The notes: generated from the sequence alone by a model not told the origin. A stretch of 64,000 nt of DNA from Methanomassiliicoccus sp. (GCA_016109435.1 JAEILR010000007.1:215116-279115); one strand, 5' to 3'; shown: positions 1 through 8,884, counted from the first letter of the stretch. Translations and numbers: made by a program.

Positions 1-1027
1 AGGTCTTCCCGGTGATGCGGTTCGGTATCTCGTCCAGGTCGTAGCCCACCGCGATCTTGGCGGCCACCCTGGCGATGGGATAACCGGTCGCCTTGGACGC
101 CAGGGCCGAGGACCTAGACACCCGGGGGTTCACCTCGATGACCCTGTACTCTTTGGTCACCGGGTCCATGGCGAACTGCACGTTGCACCCGCCGGCGATG
201 CCCAGCGCCCGTATGGTCTTGATGCTGGCGTCCCGCAGCCGCTGGTGGTCCTGGTCGCTCAGCGTCTGGGCCGGGGCGATGACGATCGACTCCCCGGTAT
301 GGATGCCCATGGGATCGAGGTTCTCCATGCTGCAGATGATGATGCAGTTGTCGTTGGAGTCCCTCATCACCTCGTACTCGAACTCCTTCCACCCCAGCAC
401 GGACTCCTCGATGAGCACCTGGTGGATGCGGGAGTAGATCAGTCCGCGGCCGGTGATGGTGATCAGCTCCTCCTCGCTGTAGGCGATGCCCCCGCCGGTG
501 CCTCCCAGAGTATATGCCGGACGCACCAGCACGGGGTAGGTCCCGATCTCCCGGGCGGCCTCCAACGCTTCCTCGACGCTGTGGACCGTCCTGCTCTTGG
601 GGATCGGCTCCCCGATGCGGATCATCATCTCCCGGAACAGCTCGCGGTCCTCGGACAGCGCGATCGCTTCCGGCTGGGTGCCCAGCAGCTTGATGCCCAG
701 GCGGTCCAGGGTGCCGTTCTCGGCCAGTTCGGAGCAGATGTTGAGGGCGGTCTGCCCGCCCATCCCGGACAGGATGCCGTCGACCTTCTCCTTCTCCGCG
801 ATGCGGGCGACGGTCTCCGCGTTCAGAGGTTCGATATAAACGATGTCGGCTGTTTCCACGTCCGTCTGGATCGTCGCCGGGTTGGAGTTGACCAGCACCG
901 TGGTGTACCCTTCCTCGCGCAGCGAGCGGCAGGCTTGGGTGCCGGAGAAGTCGAACTCCGCGGCCTGGCCGATCACGATCGGCCCGGAGCCGATGACCAT
1001 GATCTTCTTCAGGTCGGTCCGCTTCAT
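1..1027 (-). CDS. carB: carbamoyl-phosphate synthase large subunit, partial (N-terminal ~342 residues)
   Basis: CarB makes carbamoyl phosphate from ammonia (passed on by CarA), bicarbonate and two ATP, for pyrimidine and arginine synthesis. The minus-strand reading starts [20 protein letters not shown], the conserved opening of CarB, and goes on through the N-terminal ATP-grasp half (a GGTGGG loop, then [11 protein letters not shown] and [20 protein letters not shown]). The gene runs off the left edge, so only the first carboxyphosphate-forming half is visible; a full protein would be about 1,070 residues. The ATG at 1027-1025 overlaps the carA stop as ATGA, so it is translationally coupled to carA. 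Identity is clear. Confidence 0.96.
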   Translation of the reverse strand, partial: MKRTDLKKIMVIGSGPIVIGQAAEFDFSGTQACRSLREEGYTTVLVNSNPATIQTDVETADIVYIEPLNAETVARIAEKEKVDGILSGMGGQTALNICSELAENGTLDRLGIKLLGTQPEAIALSEDRELFREMMIRIGEPIPKSRTVHSVEEALEAAREIGTYPVLVRPAYTLGGTGGGIAYSEEELITITGRGLIYSRIHQVLIEESVLGWKEFEYEVMRDSNDNCIIICSMENLDPMGIHTGESIVIAPAQTLSDQDHQRLRDASIKTIRALGIAGGCNVQFAMDPVTKEYRVIEVNPRVSRSSALASKATGYPIARVAAKIAVGYDLDEIPNRITGKT

Positions 1028-2106
1028 CGCTTCGCCTCCAGTATCTTGACGAAGTCGTCGAAAAGGAAGGTAGTGTCCCGGGGACCGGCGGCGGCCTCGG
1101 GGTGGTACTGCACCGAGAATATGGGAAGCTCACGGTGCCTCAATCCCACCACCGTGCCGTCGTTGACGTTGAGGTGGTCGACCTCCAGGCCGCTGCCGTG
1201 CAGCGATTCCGGGTCCAGGACATAGCCGTGGTTCTGGGAGGTGATGAACACCCGCCCGTTATGCTTCACCGGCTGGTTGACCCCCCGGTGCCCGAACTTC
1301 ATCTTGTAGGTGACGCCCCCGAAGGCCAGGCCCAGAAGCTGGTTCCCCATGCAGATGCCCATGATGGGAAGCTCCTCCTTGAGGTCCCTGATGGTGCGTA
1401 TGGTCGTGGCCTCCAGGTCGGGATGCCGGGGGTCGCCCGGGCCGTTGGACAGGAACAGTCCGTCCAGTTCTTCGTCCCTGAGGACCGAGGCCGGAGTGTC
1501 GTAGGGGACCTGAACGACGGAGAACCGCTTGCGCAGCTCGTTGACGATGTTGGACTTCACCCCGCAGTCGATGAGCCCCACGCGCTTGGCGCCCTTCTTC
1601 TCGTAGCGGAGGATGGTCTTGGTACTGGCCTCCGCCACCAGGTTGGAGTCGGAGGGGTAGGGCATGCGGCACACCTGGTCCAGCACGTCCTGGGGGTCCT
1701 CATCGAAGGCGATGGCCCCCCTGAGGACGCCCTTCTCCCTGATCCCTATGATGATGGACCGGGTGTCCAGTTCGGAGATCCCCGGGACCTTGTTCTTCTT
1801 AAGGAGGCCGTCCAGGGTATCATGCCCGTACATCGCGGACGGGGAAAAGCACGCCTCCCTCACCACGAACCCGCGCACCTGGACGGAGGGCGATTCCGAG
1901 AACCTGTCGTTGATTCCGTAGTTGCCGATAATCGGGTGGGACATGATAAGTATCTGGCCTTTGTAGGAGGGGTCGGTCAGGCTCTCCTGGTATCCGCACA
2001 TGCCGGTGCTGAACACGACCTCGCCATACACAGTCTTCTCAAAACCGAAGCCAGTGCCCTCAGCTATGGTCCCGTTCTCGAGGATGAGGTGGCACTGTTT
2101 TACCAT
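1024..2106 (-). CDS. carA: carbamoyl-phosphate synthase small (glutamine amidotransferase) subunit
   Basis: CarA hydrolyses glutamine and channels ammonia to CarB. The 360-residue reading begins [12 protein letters not shown]. It has the N-terminal CarA domain ([23 protein letters not shown]) and a class I glutamine amidotransferase domain with GICMGNQ (nucleophile about Cys252) and YHPEA (about His335/Glu337). The usual GHQ around the nucleophile is GNQ here, a mild variation. An in-frame upstream start at 2193 would add residues unlike the family, so the ATG at 2106 is preferred. It ends in an ATGA overlap with carB. An AT-rich CTTAAGTA about 30 bp upstream may be its TATA element. Confidence 0.96.
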   Translation of the reverse strand: MVKQCHLILENGTIAEGTGFGFEKTVYGEVVFSTGMCGYQESLTDPSYKGQILIMSHPIIGNYGINDRFSESPSVQVRGFVVREACFSPSAMYGHDTLDGLLKKNKVPGISELDTRSIIIGIREKGVLRGAIAFDEDPQDVLDQVCRMPYPSDSNLVAEASTKTILRYEKKGAKRVGLIDCGVKSNIVNELRKRFSVVQVPYDTPASVLRDEELDGLFLSNGPGDPRHPDLEATTIRTIRDLKEELPIMGICMGNQLLGLAFGGVTYKMKFGHRGVNQPVKHNGRVFITSQNHGYVLDPESLHGSGLEVDHLNVNDGTVVGLRHRELPIFSVQYHPEAAAGPRDTTFLFDDFVKILEAKR

Positions 2107-2453
2107 CGAGATTTTGCAAAATAGGAGGGTTGTACTTAAGTTTTGGCATGCGAGGCCGGACATCGCCGCCGAATAATGTCCGCGAGCGGACACTCGCGCT
2201 CCGAGGTTCCTCGCTTTTCATATCGGATCGGGCGCAGGCCCACGGAAGTCGGCGATGATCGGGGAAGGGTCCGGCCGATCCATCGCCCCGGCCGCGTTGC
2301 CGATGGTGGCCGCCCCCTCCGAGACATAGCCCGTCGGCGAGGTGATCGTGGTCCGGACGGGCCTCCGAGCTGGTCCGGAACGGGAGGATGTCGCACCGCC
2401 TGGGACGACGCCCCGAGGATAATATAAAATAATCTCAACCCATCGTTCAAGGT
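2107..2453. other. intergenic region between divergent carA and pelota
   Basis: These 347 bases hold no convincing gene. Reading frames here are shadows with no family features. An exact inverted repeat, TGTCCG-CGAG-CGGACA, lies at 2177-2192, about 70 bp upstream of the carA start; it could be an operator for carAB or a transcribed hairpin. The right end carries the pelota TATA box. Apart from these two elements I see nothing in it. Confidence 0.5.
2418..2432 (+). promoter_or_regulatory. TATA box of the pelota gene
   Basis: The run AATATAAAA (2421-2429) stands out in GC-rich surroundings. Its centre is about 28 bp before the ATG at 2454, so the predicted transcription start is within a few bases of the start codon. 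No clear Shine-Dalgarno is present, so the mRNA is probably leaderless or nearly so. Confidence 0.6.
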
Positions 2454-3503
2454 ATGCGCGTCCTTCACCAAGACCGCCAAGCCGGGGAGATCAAGGTGCA
2501 GGTCGAGACCCTCGACGACCTGTGGCACCTGTACAACATCATCGTCCCCGGGGACATCGTCATCTCGGTCACCTACCGGAGGGACGAGTCCCAGACCGAT
2601 AAGCTCAGAGCGGAGCGGGGGGAGAAGAAGCGCATGGTGCTGGCGGTCCGGGCCGAGGACGTGGACTTTCAGGAATCGGAGAACCGCCTGCGCATCCACG
2701 GGGTCATCGTGGAAGGGCCGCAGGACGTCGGGTCATACCACACCCTGAACCTGGGGGAGGCGGACGTGCTCACCATCCGCAAGGAGAGATGGAGCCATGC
2801 GGTCCTGGAGAGGGTCAAGAGGGCGGTGGAGGACTCCAAGAAGCCCAAGATCCTGTTTGTGGCTCTAGAGAACGACGAGGCGGTCATCGCGGTGGCCCGC
2901 CAGTTCGGCATCAAGGAGATCGCCCGGATCTACGCCCCGTCGTCCGGGAAGATGTACGACCAGAAGGCGGACGGCAATTACTTCGAGGACATCATCGAGA
3001 AGGTGAAGCAGTCGGCCGAGCCCAACGTCCCCATCGTCGTCCTGGGCCCCGGGTTCGCCAAGGAGGCCCTAGTGGCCATGGGCAAGGCCAAGGAGCCGGA
3101 CATCTTCCGCGGCGCCCACGTCTACCACACCGGCCAGGCGGGGATGGCCGGGGTGCACGAGCTGATGAAGGCCGGCCTAGGCACCGAGATCGTCATGGGC
3201 TCACGCGTCGCCCTGGAGACCAAGGTGGTGGAGGACGTGCTGACCGAGATCGCCCGGAGCGGCCCGGTGGCCTACGGTCCGGAGGAGGTCCGCCGGGCGG
3301 TGGACATGGGGGCGGCAGAGACCCTGCTGGTCCTGGACAGCCTGGTACGACAGAACCGCTACGGGGCCCTGATGTCGGCGGTGGAGAACGCTCGTGGAAA
3401 GGTCATCGTGGTCAGCGAACGGTTCGAGGCGGGAAAGAAGCTGGAATCGATAGGCGGTCTTGCCGCCCTGCTGCGGTTCCGCCTTCCCGACCTGCCCCGG
3501 TGA
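2454..3503 (+). CDS. pelA: mRNA surveillance protein pelota (archaeal Dom34)
   Basis: Pelota enters the empty A site of stalled ribosomes and works with aEF1A and ABCE1 in ribosome rescue and recycling. The 349-residue length is normal for archaeal pelota. The N-terminal Sm-like domain is recognisable (MRVLHQDRQAGEIKVQVETL, then DDLWHLYNIIVPGDIV), followed by the eRF1-like central domain (about 135-260) and C-terminal domain (about 265-345) that ends GGLAALLRFRLP. As expected for pelota and unlike eRF1, there is no GGQ motif. It is a single-gene unit with its own TATA box. Confidence 0.95.
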   Translation: MRVLHQDRQAGEIKVQVETLDDLWHLYNIIVPGDIVISVTYRRDESQTDKLRAERGEKKRMVLAVRAEDVDFQESENRLRIHGVIVEGPQDVGSYHTLNLGEADVLTIRKERWSHAVLERVKRAVEDSKKPKILFVALENDEAVIAVARQFGIKEIARIYAPSSGKMYDQKADGNYFEDIIEKVKQSAEPNVPIVVLGPGFAKEALVAMGKAKEPDIFRGAHVYHTGQAGMAGVHELMKAGLGTEIVMGSRVALETKVVEDVLTEIARSGPVAYGPEEVRRAVDMGAAETLLVLDSLVRQNRYGALMSAVENARGKVIVVSERFEAGKKLESIGGLAALLRFRLPDLPR

Positions 3504-3792
3504 CCGGGCGACGCCATCCCTATGGCCGAGGCCTCGCCCGGCCATATCGCCGAACGATTAAGTTTATTATCTAGAAAGGGGTAAAGTTCAGGGTCCATTC
3601 CGTCTCGGTGTAGGGACGAACCCCCCAATGGTTAGACAGATGAACTTGTTCCGAGGGGGACATTGGACGTGGAAGCCTGTCTTCCACAATAACGCTTTGA
3701 ATAAATACCGGCTAGTGTTACGCAGCGCTCATCCAGAGCGGAAGTAGGCCCTACATTACGGGATGACGAACATGCAGGAAAGGGGACGAAAG
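3504..3792 (+). promoter_or_regulatory. possible structured leader and promoter region of the synthase/hydro-lyase operon
   Basis: About 290 bases separate pelota from the preferred start of the next gene. Two TATA-like runs are visible, at 3557-3571 (ATTAAGTTTATTATCT) and at 3696-3708 (TTTGAATAAATAC). Between them lie a perfect 7-bp hairpin (GTGGAAG at 3669-3675 with CTTCCAC at 3681-3687) and a C-run/CCAATG segment that could pair with a downstream G-run or CATTGG. If the upstream TATA is used, the mRNA would carry a leader of about 200 nt; if the downstream one is used, the leader is short. An in-frame stretch without stops also crosses it, but I do not recognise it as a protein. Confidence 0.4.
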
Positions 3793-4980
3793 ATGAAGGA
3801 CAAGCAGAAGGTGCGGGCTAAGCTGGACAGGTGCAAGCTCATCGTCTGCGACACCACCCTCAGGGATGGCGAGCAGGCCGCTGGCATCGTGTTCGCCAAT
3901 CTGGAAAAGGTGCGCATCGCCAAGCTGCTGGACGAGATCGGAGTGCAGCAGATCGAGTCGGGTATCCCGGCCATGGGCGGAGATGAGAAAGCATCGATAA
4001 AGCGCATCGCCCACCTGGGGCTGGACGCCTCCATCTTGGGATGGAACCGGGCCTCCAAGGAGGATATATCCCACAGCATCGACTGCGACGTCGACTCGGT
4101 CGCCATCTCCATGTCCTCCTCGGACATTCACATCGAGCACAAGCTGATGAAGACCAGGCAGTGGGTCCTGGACCGGATCGTGGAGTCGGTGGAGTACGCC
4201 AAGGACCACGGCATGTACATCTCGGTCAACGCCGAGGACGCCTCCAGGGCGGACCCCGAGTTCATGGTCCAGTTCGCCCAGACCGCCAAGGACGCCGGCG
4301 CTGATCGGGTCCGGTACTGCGACACCCTGGGCATCATGACCCCCTCCGGAATGTACGATGCCATCAAGGACCTCATCGACCGGGTCCACATCCCCGTCGA
4401 GATGCATACTCACAACGACTTCGGCATGGCCACGGCCAACGCCATCGCCGGGGTGCAGGCCGGCGCGACCTTCCTCAGCACCACGGTCATGGGCATCGGC
4501 GAGAGGACCGGCAACTCCCCTCTGGAAGAGGTGGTCATGGCCTCCAAGCACCTTCTGGACATCGACACCGGGATCGAGACCAGGCGGCTCAGGGAGATCG
4601 CCGAGTACGTCGCCCGGGCCTCCAGCCGGGAGATCCCCGCGTGGAAGCCCATCGTCGGTCAGAACTGCTTCGCCCACGAGGCCGGCATCCACACCGACGG
4701 GGTCATGAAGTTCCTCTCCAACTACGAGCCGTACTCCCCCGAGGAGGTCGGCATGTCCCGCAAGATCATCGTGGGAAAGCACTCCGGAAGGAGCACCATC
4801 AGGCAGATACTGGCATCCAAGGGCATCGAGCTGGACGACGAGGCGGCGGGGGCGATACTGGAGATCGTCCGCGCGACCTCGGTCTCGTTGAAGCGCTCGC
4901 TCTCGGAGAACGAGCTGGTATACATCTATCAGGATTATCGGGAAGGGACGAGCCCCGCCCCTACTAACAAGGTGAACTAG
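3793..4980 (+). CDS. homocitrate synthase-family enzyme (AksA/NifV-like; Re-citrate synthase possible)
   Basis: This condenses acetyl-CoA with a 2-oxoacid. The likely substrate is 2-oxoglutarate for coenzyme B synthesis (AksA) or oxaloacetate (Re-citrate synthase). The TIM barrel opens with CDTTLRDGEQ (metal and catalytic residues). It continues with HTHNDFGMATANAIAG (metal-binding HxH) and GIGERTGN, and ends with GKHSGRSTI. At 395 residues it is close to NifV/AksA and shorter than isopropylmalate synthase, with no C-terminal leucine regulatory domain. The start at 3793 follows an AGGGGA ribosome site; an ATG at 3763 is also in frame. It is followed one base later by the hydro-lyase large subunit. 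The exact oxoacid cannot be read from sequence. Confidence 0.8.
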   Translation: MKDKQKVRAKLDRCKLIVCDTTLRDGEQAAGIVFANLEKVRIAKLLDEIGVQQIESGIPAMGGDEKASIKRIAHLGLDASILGWNRASKEDISHSIDCDVDSVAISMSSSDIHIEHKLMKTRQWVLDRIVESVEYAKDHGMYISVNAEDASRADPEFMVQFAQTAKDAGADRVRYCDTLGIMTPSGMYDAIKDLIDRVHIPVEMHTHNDFGMATANAIAGVQAGATFLSTTVMGIGERTGNSPLEEVVMASKHLLDIDTGIETRRLREIAEYVARASSREIPAWKPIVGQNCFAHEAGIHTDGVMKFLSNYEPYSPEEVGMSRKIIVGKHSGRSTIRQILASKGIELDDEAAGAILEIVRATSVSLKRSLSENELVYIYQDYREGTSPAPTNKVN

Positions 4981-4981
4981 A

Positions 4982-6235
4982 ATGGGAACGATCTCAGAGA
5001 AAATTCTATCAGCACATGCTGGAAAGGAGGTCCACGCCGGCGATATTTGCATCGTACCGGTCGACTTCATGATGTCCCAGGACGGAACGACCGGCCTGAC
5101 CATCAAGGCGTTCAAACAGATGGCGGCTAGCTGCATAGCGAACCCCAAGAAGTATGCCATTGTCATCGATCACAACTCTCCGTCGCCGATGGAGTCGGTG
5201 TCCAACATCCACAAGGAGATGAGGGAGTTCGCCGACCAGCAGGGCTCCCTCATCTACGATGTGGGAGAGGGCGTCTGCCACCAGCTGCTCCCGGAGCGCG
5301 GCCATGTGCTCCCTGGGAATGTGGTCATCGGCGGCGATTCGCACACCTGCACCTACGGCGCGCTCAACGTGTTCGCCACTGGGGTCGGCTCCACCGACCT
5401 GGCGGCGGCCCTGGTCACCGGCCAGATCTGGTTCCGTGTGCCCAGCACCATCAAGTTCGTGTACGACGGCACTCTGCCGGCGGGAACGTACTCCAAGGAC
5501 GTCATCCTGCACATGTGCAAGACCCTGACCTCCCGCGGCGCGACGTACAAGGCCCTGGAGATATACGGCTCGGTCATCGACGCCATGTCCGTGGACGCCA
5601 GGATGACCATCTCCAACATGGTCGTCGAGGTCGGAGCCAAGGTCGGCCTGATGCCCTGCGACGGCCGGGTTCGCGAGTACGTAAGGCAGCGGACCAACGC
5701 CCCGTTCAAGGGCGTGGAGGCCTCGGGCTCGGCAATCTACGACCGGGTCATCAGGGAGGACCTCTCCGACCTGCCCCCCCAGATCGCCAAGCCCCACGAG
5801 GTCGACAAGGTCGTGAATGTGGACCAGGTGGCCGGCACCGAGCTGGACCAGGTGTTCATCGGCACCTGCACCAACGGCAGGCTGGAGGACCTCAGGATCG
5901 CCTCTGAGATCCTGGCCGGCAAGAAGGTGGCCAGGGGCCTGCGCCTCATCGTCGCCCCGGCATCCCGGAACGTCCTGCTGGACGCCATGAGGGAGGGGTA
6001 CATCGACAGCCTGGTCCGCGCCGGTGCGACGGTCATCGCGCCCTCCTGCGGTCCCTGCGTGGGCACCTGCAACGGCGTCCCCTCGGACGCTGAAACCGTA
6101 CTATCCACCGCCAACCGCAACTTCAAGGGCCGCATGGGCAACACCAAGGCGGAGATCTATCTCAGCAGCCCGGCCACCGCGGCGTACTCCGCGATGCTGG
6201 GCCACATCGCCGACGTCCGGGAGGTGAAGCAATGA
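4982..6235 (+). CDS. aconitase-family hydro-lyase, large subunit (LeuC/AksD-like)
   Basis: This is the Fe-S subunit of an isomerase that dehydrates and rehydrates the product of the preceding synthase (homocitrate/homoaconitate, citrate or isopropylmalate). At 417 residues it matches archaeal two-subunit LeuC/AksD enzymes. The [4Fe-4S] cysteines are visible in IGTCTNGR (about residue 300) and PSCGPCVGTCNG (about 355-366). A GGDSHTCTYGALN segment (about 118-130) is also typical. It follows the synthase by one base and overlaps the small subunit by 4 bases (ATGA), so the three form an operon. Family membership is certain; substrate is inferred from context only. Confidence 0.88.
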   Translation: MGTISEKILSAHAGKEVHAGDICIVPVDFMMSQDGTTGLTIKAFKQMAASCIANPKKYAIVIDHNSPSPMESVSNIHKEMREFADQQGSLIYDVGEGVCHQLLPERGHVLPGNVVIGGDSHTCTYGALNVFATGVGSTDLAAALVTGQIWFRVPSTIKFVYDGTLPAGTYSKDVILHMCKTLTSRGATYKALEIYGSVIDAMSVDARMTISNMVVEVGAKVGLMPCDGRVREYVRQRTNAPFKGVEASGSAIYDRVIREDLSDLPPQIAKPHEVDKVVNVDQVAGTELDQVFIGTCTNGRLEDLRIASEILAGKKVARGLRLIVAPASRNVLLDAMREGYIDSLVRAGATVIAPSCGPCVGTCNGVPSDAETVLSTANRNFKGRMGNTKAEIYLSSPATAAYSAMLGHIADVREVKQ

Positions 6236-6741
6236 CCGTCATGAGCGGAAAGGCCCACACCTTCGGGGACAACCTGAACACCGACTACGTCATCTCCGGC
6301 AAGTACAAGTTCAAGACCCTGGACATGAACGAGCTGGCCAAGCACGTCATGGAGGACATCCGGCCCGGCTTCTACGATGAGATCGAGAAGGGCGACTTCG
6401 TGGTGGCGGGGGAGAACCTCGGCGCCGGGTCGTCCCGTGAGCAGGCGCCCCTGGTCCTCAAGGCCGCCGGCATCGGCGCGGTGGTGGCGAAGTCGTTCGC
6501 CCGCATCTTCTATCGTAACTGCATCAACGTCGGCCTGCCGGTGATCGAGGTCGATACCTCCAACATCGCCGAGGGCGATGTGCTGGAAGTTGACATCGCC
6601 GGCGGAGTGGTCAAGAACGTCACCAAGGGGATGGTGCTGGAAGCGAAGCCTCTGCCCTCGGTGATGATGAAGATCCTGGCCGACGGCGGTCTGGCCGAGC
6701 ATCTGAAGAAGCACAACGGGTTCGCTCTGGAAGACGAGTGA
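6232..6741 (+). CDS. aconitase-family hydro-lyase, small subunit (LeuD/AksE-like)
   Basis: This is the swivelling domain that completes the active site of the large subunit. The 169-residue protein has GDNLNTDYVISGKY near the N-terminus, the family hallmark GAGSSREQAPLVLKAAGIGAVVAKSFARIFYRN (quoted in parts: GSSREQAP, KSFARIFYRN), and GLPVIE. The loop known to set substrate choice in archaeal small subunits (YLRT in homoaconitase, YLVY-type in isopropylmalate isomerase) reads YKFKT here and matches neither. The start codon overlaps the previous stop as ATGA. Confidence 0.87.
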   Translation: MTVMSGKAHTFGDNLNTDYVISGKYKFKTLDMNELAKHVMEDIRPGFYDEIEKGDFVVAGENLGAGSSREQAPLVLKAAGIGAVVAKSFARIFYRNCINVGLPVIEVDTSNIAEGDVLEVDIAGGVVKNVTKGMVLEAKPLPSVMMKILADGGLAEHLKKHNGFALEDE

Positions 6742-6755
6742 GCCTGGAAAACCCC

Positions 6756-6774
6756 TTATCTTTCTTCCTTTTCT
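6756..6774 (+). terminator. pyrimidine-rich terminator after the hydro-lyase operon
   Basis: The run TTATCTTTCTTCCTTTTCTC follows the small-subunit stop by about 15 bases. T-rich tracts of this kind end archaeal transcripts without a hairpin. The next gene converges on the other strand. Confidence 0.5.
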
Positions 6775-7787
6775 CAGCTCCCGCCCTGCAGCCGCATGGC
6801 GTCGTTCACGGCGACCTCGGCGATGTCCGATGAGTACATGAACGTCCGGTTCAGGGAGTCCATGACCGCGGTCCGGCTCATGGTGCCCTTGCCCCCGCTC
6901 CCCAGAAGCAGGGGGACGAGATTCTCGCCCTCCCGCGCCAGGTCGTGGGCACGGTCGATGACCTCATTGGCCGCGGCGATGTCGTGATGGAAGAACGCCC
7001 CGATGGCCTGGGACAGGACCTCCACCGACCGCACGCTCAGCTCCCTCATGTCCGTGAGCACCACGTCGGTCTTGGGCTCATCGGCGAGATCGACGGCCTG
7101 CCTCGATATCCGCACCGCGTGATCGCCCACTCTTTCAAGGATGCGGCCGACGGTGTTCAGGCTGAACGACTCGTAGACGTCCACCCCTATCCGCTCGGAA
7201 AGGCTGCGGTCCTTCTGGATCAGGACGAACTGCTTCATCGCCATCCAGTATAGCCGGTCGACGTCCTGGTCCCGGTCGATGACGTCCCTCGCCAGCTCAG
7301 CGTCCCCGCTGACATACGCGGTCATGGCATCGCCGTGCATCGATTCCACGATGAGGTGCATGCGCCGAATGCACTTCTTCTGCGGCAGTTCGACGGGATC
7401 GGATAGGTCGTGCATGACCACCGAGTTGGCGGTCTCCTCGATGATCTCCGGCCCGATGACCATGCGGGTGAAATCCTTGATGGCGTGCTTGGTTGCAAGG
7501 TCCATCCGCTCCCTGGACCTGGCCTCGATGAGGTTGAAGCCGGCGAGGTACGCCCCGATAAGCTTGCGGATGACATGCTCGTCCGGCTCTCCCCTTTCTA
7601 CCGTCACCACGCTCCTGGCGTCATCCCTCCGGTTCCTGACCTTGACATCGATGGTCAGGGAGCCGTCGGACAGGGTCTCGATGTTCACCGTGTCCCCCGG
7701 CCTTAGGTTGTTGCTGGTGACCCAATCGCGGGGCAGCGACACGGTCATGGTGGATGTACCGGTCTTCTGTACCTTCCTTGATTCCAT
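6774..7787 (-). CDS. AbrB-PhoU fusion regulator, probably controlling phosphate uptake
   Basis: The first 50 residues form an AbrB/MazE-type DNA-binding domain (VQKTGTSTMTVSLPRDWV, then NNLRPGDTV). The rest is a PhoU-type four-helix domain pair with GRILERVGDHAVRISR near 215 and a second repeat ending SSDIAEVAVNDAM. Total 337 residues. Archaeal proteins with this order are found beside pst genes and are proposed phosphate-responsive repressors. It is transcribed divergently from pstSCAB-phoU across a strongly AT-rich 188-bp region, and likely binds there and autoregulates. The DNA-binding role is inferred from domain order; no operator is proven. Confidence 0.85.
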   Translation of the reverse strand: MESRKVQKTGTSTMTVSLPRDWVTSNNLRPGDTVNIETLSDGSLTIDVKVRNRRDDARSVVTVERGEPDEHVIRKLIGAYLAGFNLIEARSRERMDLATKHAIKDFTRMVIGPEIIEETANSVVMHDLSDPVELPQKKCIRRMHLIVESMHGDAMTAYVSGDAELARDVIDRDQDVDRLYWMAMKQFVLIQKDRSLSERIGVDVYESFSLNTVGRILERVGDHAVRISRQAVDLADEPKTDVVLTDMRELSVRSVEVLSQAIGAFFHHDIAAANEVIDRAHDLAREGENLVPLLLGSGGKGTMSRTAVMDSLNRTFMYSSDIAEVAVNDAMRLQGGS

Positions 7788-7975
7788 CAGTACAGCTCAC
7801 TGTCGTCCTTGCCTAATATATTATGTATATACTGTATGGATAGAATATATACGAACGTACATGAACATATATAAATATATTCTAATTAGGGAACCTTCAT
7901 ATTCGCTCGTTTTCTCGGTCGTAGATGGGAGGTCGGGGACGAGCTTCGGACCTTGCCCGCAGAGAGGTTTCACAC
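7788..7975. promoter_or_regulatory. divergent promoter/operator region between the AbrB-PhoU regulator and pstS
   Basis: A block at 7812-7890 is almost pure A/T in a GC-rich genome and is bounded by the inverted sequences CCTAAT and ATTAGG. Inside it are GTATATAC (7826 region), a repeated TATATAC, a direct repeat GAAC-N6-GAAC (about 7853-7866) and TATATAAATATAT (about 7868-7880), a good TATA box for pstS. Both divergent promoters must lie here. It is the obvious target of the regulator to the left. A GAGAGG ribosome site precedes the pstS ATG at 7976. Confidence 0.65.
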
Positions 7976-8884
7976 ATGAACAAGAAGATACTGATCATCG
8001 GTGTCGTCGCCGTCATCATCGTGGCGGCCATAGGGGCGGCGGTCGTCTTGGGCAACGATGGGTCCAAGGAGCGCACCACCGTCACCGAGCAGGGCTCCGA
8101 TACCATGCTCGAGCTCATGACCATTCTGGCCGAGGACTTTCATGACTCCCAGGGATCCGTCCAGGTCGATGTGACCGGCGGGGGGAGCGGCGTGGGCATC
8201 GAGGCCCTGACCCAGGGCCACATCGATGTGGCCCAAGCCTCCAGGTCCATCAAGGCCAGCGAGATGGCCGCGGCCCAGCAGAACGGGGTCACCCCCGTGG
8301 AGTTCGCGGTGGCCATCGACGGCATCGCCATCATCGTCAACCAGGGCAACACCGTCGGCAGCCTGACCATCGAGCAGCTGAGGGGCATCTACAACGGCAC
8401 CTACACCAACTGGAACCAGGTCGGCGGCGCGGACATGCCCATCAGCGCCTTCGGCCGGCAGAGCACCTCCGGCACCTACGACTTCGTCAAGGAGGCCGTC
8501 ATGGAGAAAGGGGACTTCGCACCATCTGTCAGCCCGGAGACCGGCAACGCCGCCATCACCGTCAAGGTCCAGCAGACCGCCGGCGGCATCGGATACGTCG
8601 GCATCGGATACGCCAAGCAGGCCACCTCGGCCAAGATCGTACCCCTGGCCGAGGAGAGCGGCGGGGCGTCCTTCCTCCCGACCGACGAGACCGCGGTCTA
8701 CAACAAGAGCTACCCTCTGTCCCGGTCCCTGTTCCTGTACACCGACGGCACCCCCAGTGACGCGGTGAAGCAGTGGATGGAGTACGTCCTCAGCGACGAG
8801 GGGCAGAACACCGTGGCCCAAGAAGGGTTCTACAAACTGGACCCGGCCACCCTGCAGACCATGAGGGACAGGCTGAGCGCTTGA
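7976..8884 (+). CDS. pstS: phosphate ABC transporter, substrate-binding protein
   Basis: PstS captures phosphate outside the membrane for PstCAB. Residues 1-25 are a single hydrophobic segment (KKILIIGVVAVIIVAAIGAA) that acts as signal or membrane anchor; no lipobox cysteine follows. The mature part shows the PBP-like family pattern: EQGSDTMLELM, then GGGSGVGIEAL, AQASRSIK, GIAIIVNQGN and FGRQSTSGTYDFV. From the ATG at 7976 it is 302 residues. An upstream in-frame ATG at 7925 would put 17 polar residues before the signal and is rejected. It heads the pst operon, 85 bp before pstC. Confidence 0.94.
   Translation: MNKKILIIGVVAVIIVAAIGAAVVLGNDGSKERTTVTEQGSDTMLELMTILAEDFHDSQGSVQVDVTGGGSGVGIEALTQGHIDVAQASRSIKASEMAAAQQNGVTPVEFAVAIDGIAIIVNQGNTVGSLTIEQLRGIYNGTYTNWNQVGGADMPISAFGRQSTSGTYDFVKEAVMEKGDFAPSVSPETGNAAITVKVQQTAGGIGYVGIGYAKQATSAKIVPLAEESGGASFLPTDETAVYNKSYPLSRSLFLYTDGTPSDAVKQWMEYVLSDEGQNTVAQEGFYKLDPATLQTMRDRLSA

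Noticed and set aside
114..1225. Long reading frames on both strands over carB and the carA start
   Set aside because: They are shadows of carB and carA, produced by high GC. They are compositionally odd (Arg/Gly/Asp-rich) and lack family motifs.
2136..2699. 187-codon minus-strand frame overlapping the pelota start
   Set aside because: It runs antisense into pelota, and its coding part in the intergenic region is low-complexity Arg/Pro/Ser.
3359..3628. 89-codon minus-strand frame across the end of pelota and the leader region
   Set aside because: No ribosome site, no recognisable family, and most of it is antisense to pelota.
7925..7975. Longer start for pstS
   Set aside because: It would place polar residues before the hydrophobic signal segment and lies close to the predicted transcription start; GAGAGG precedes the ATG at 7976.
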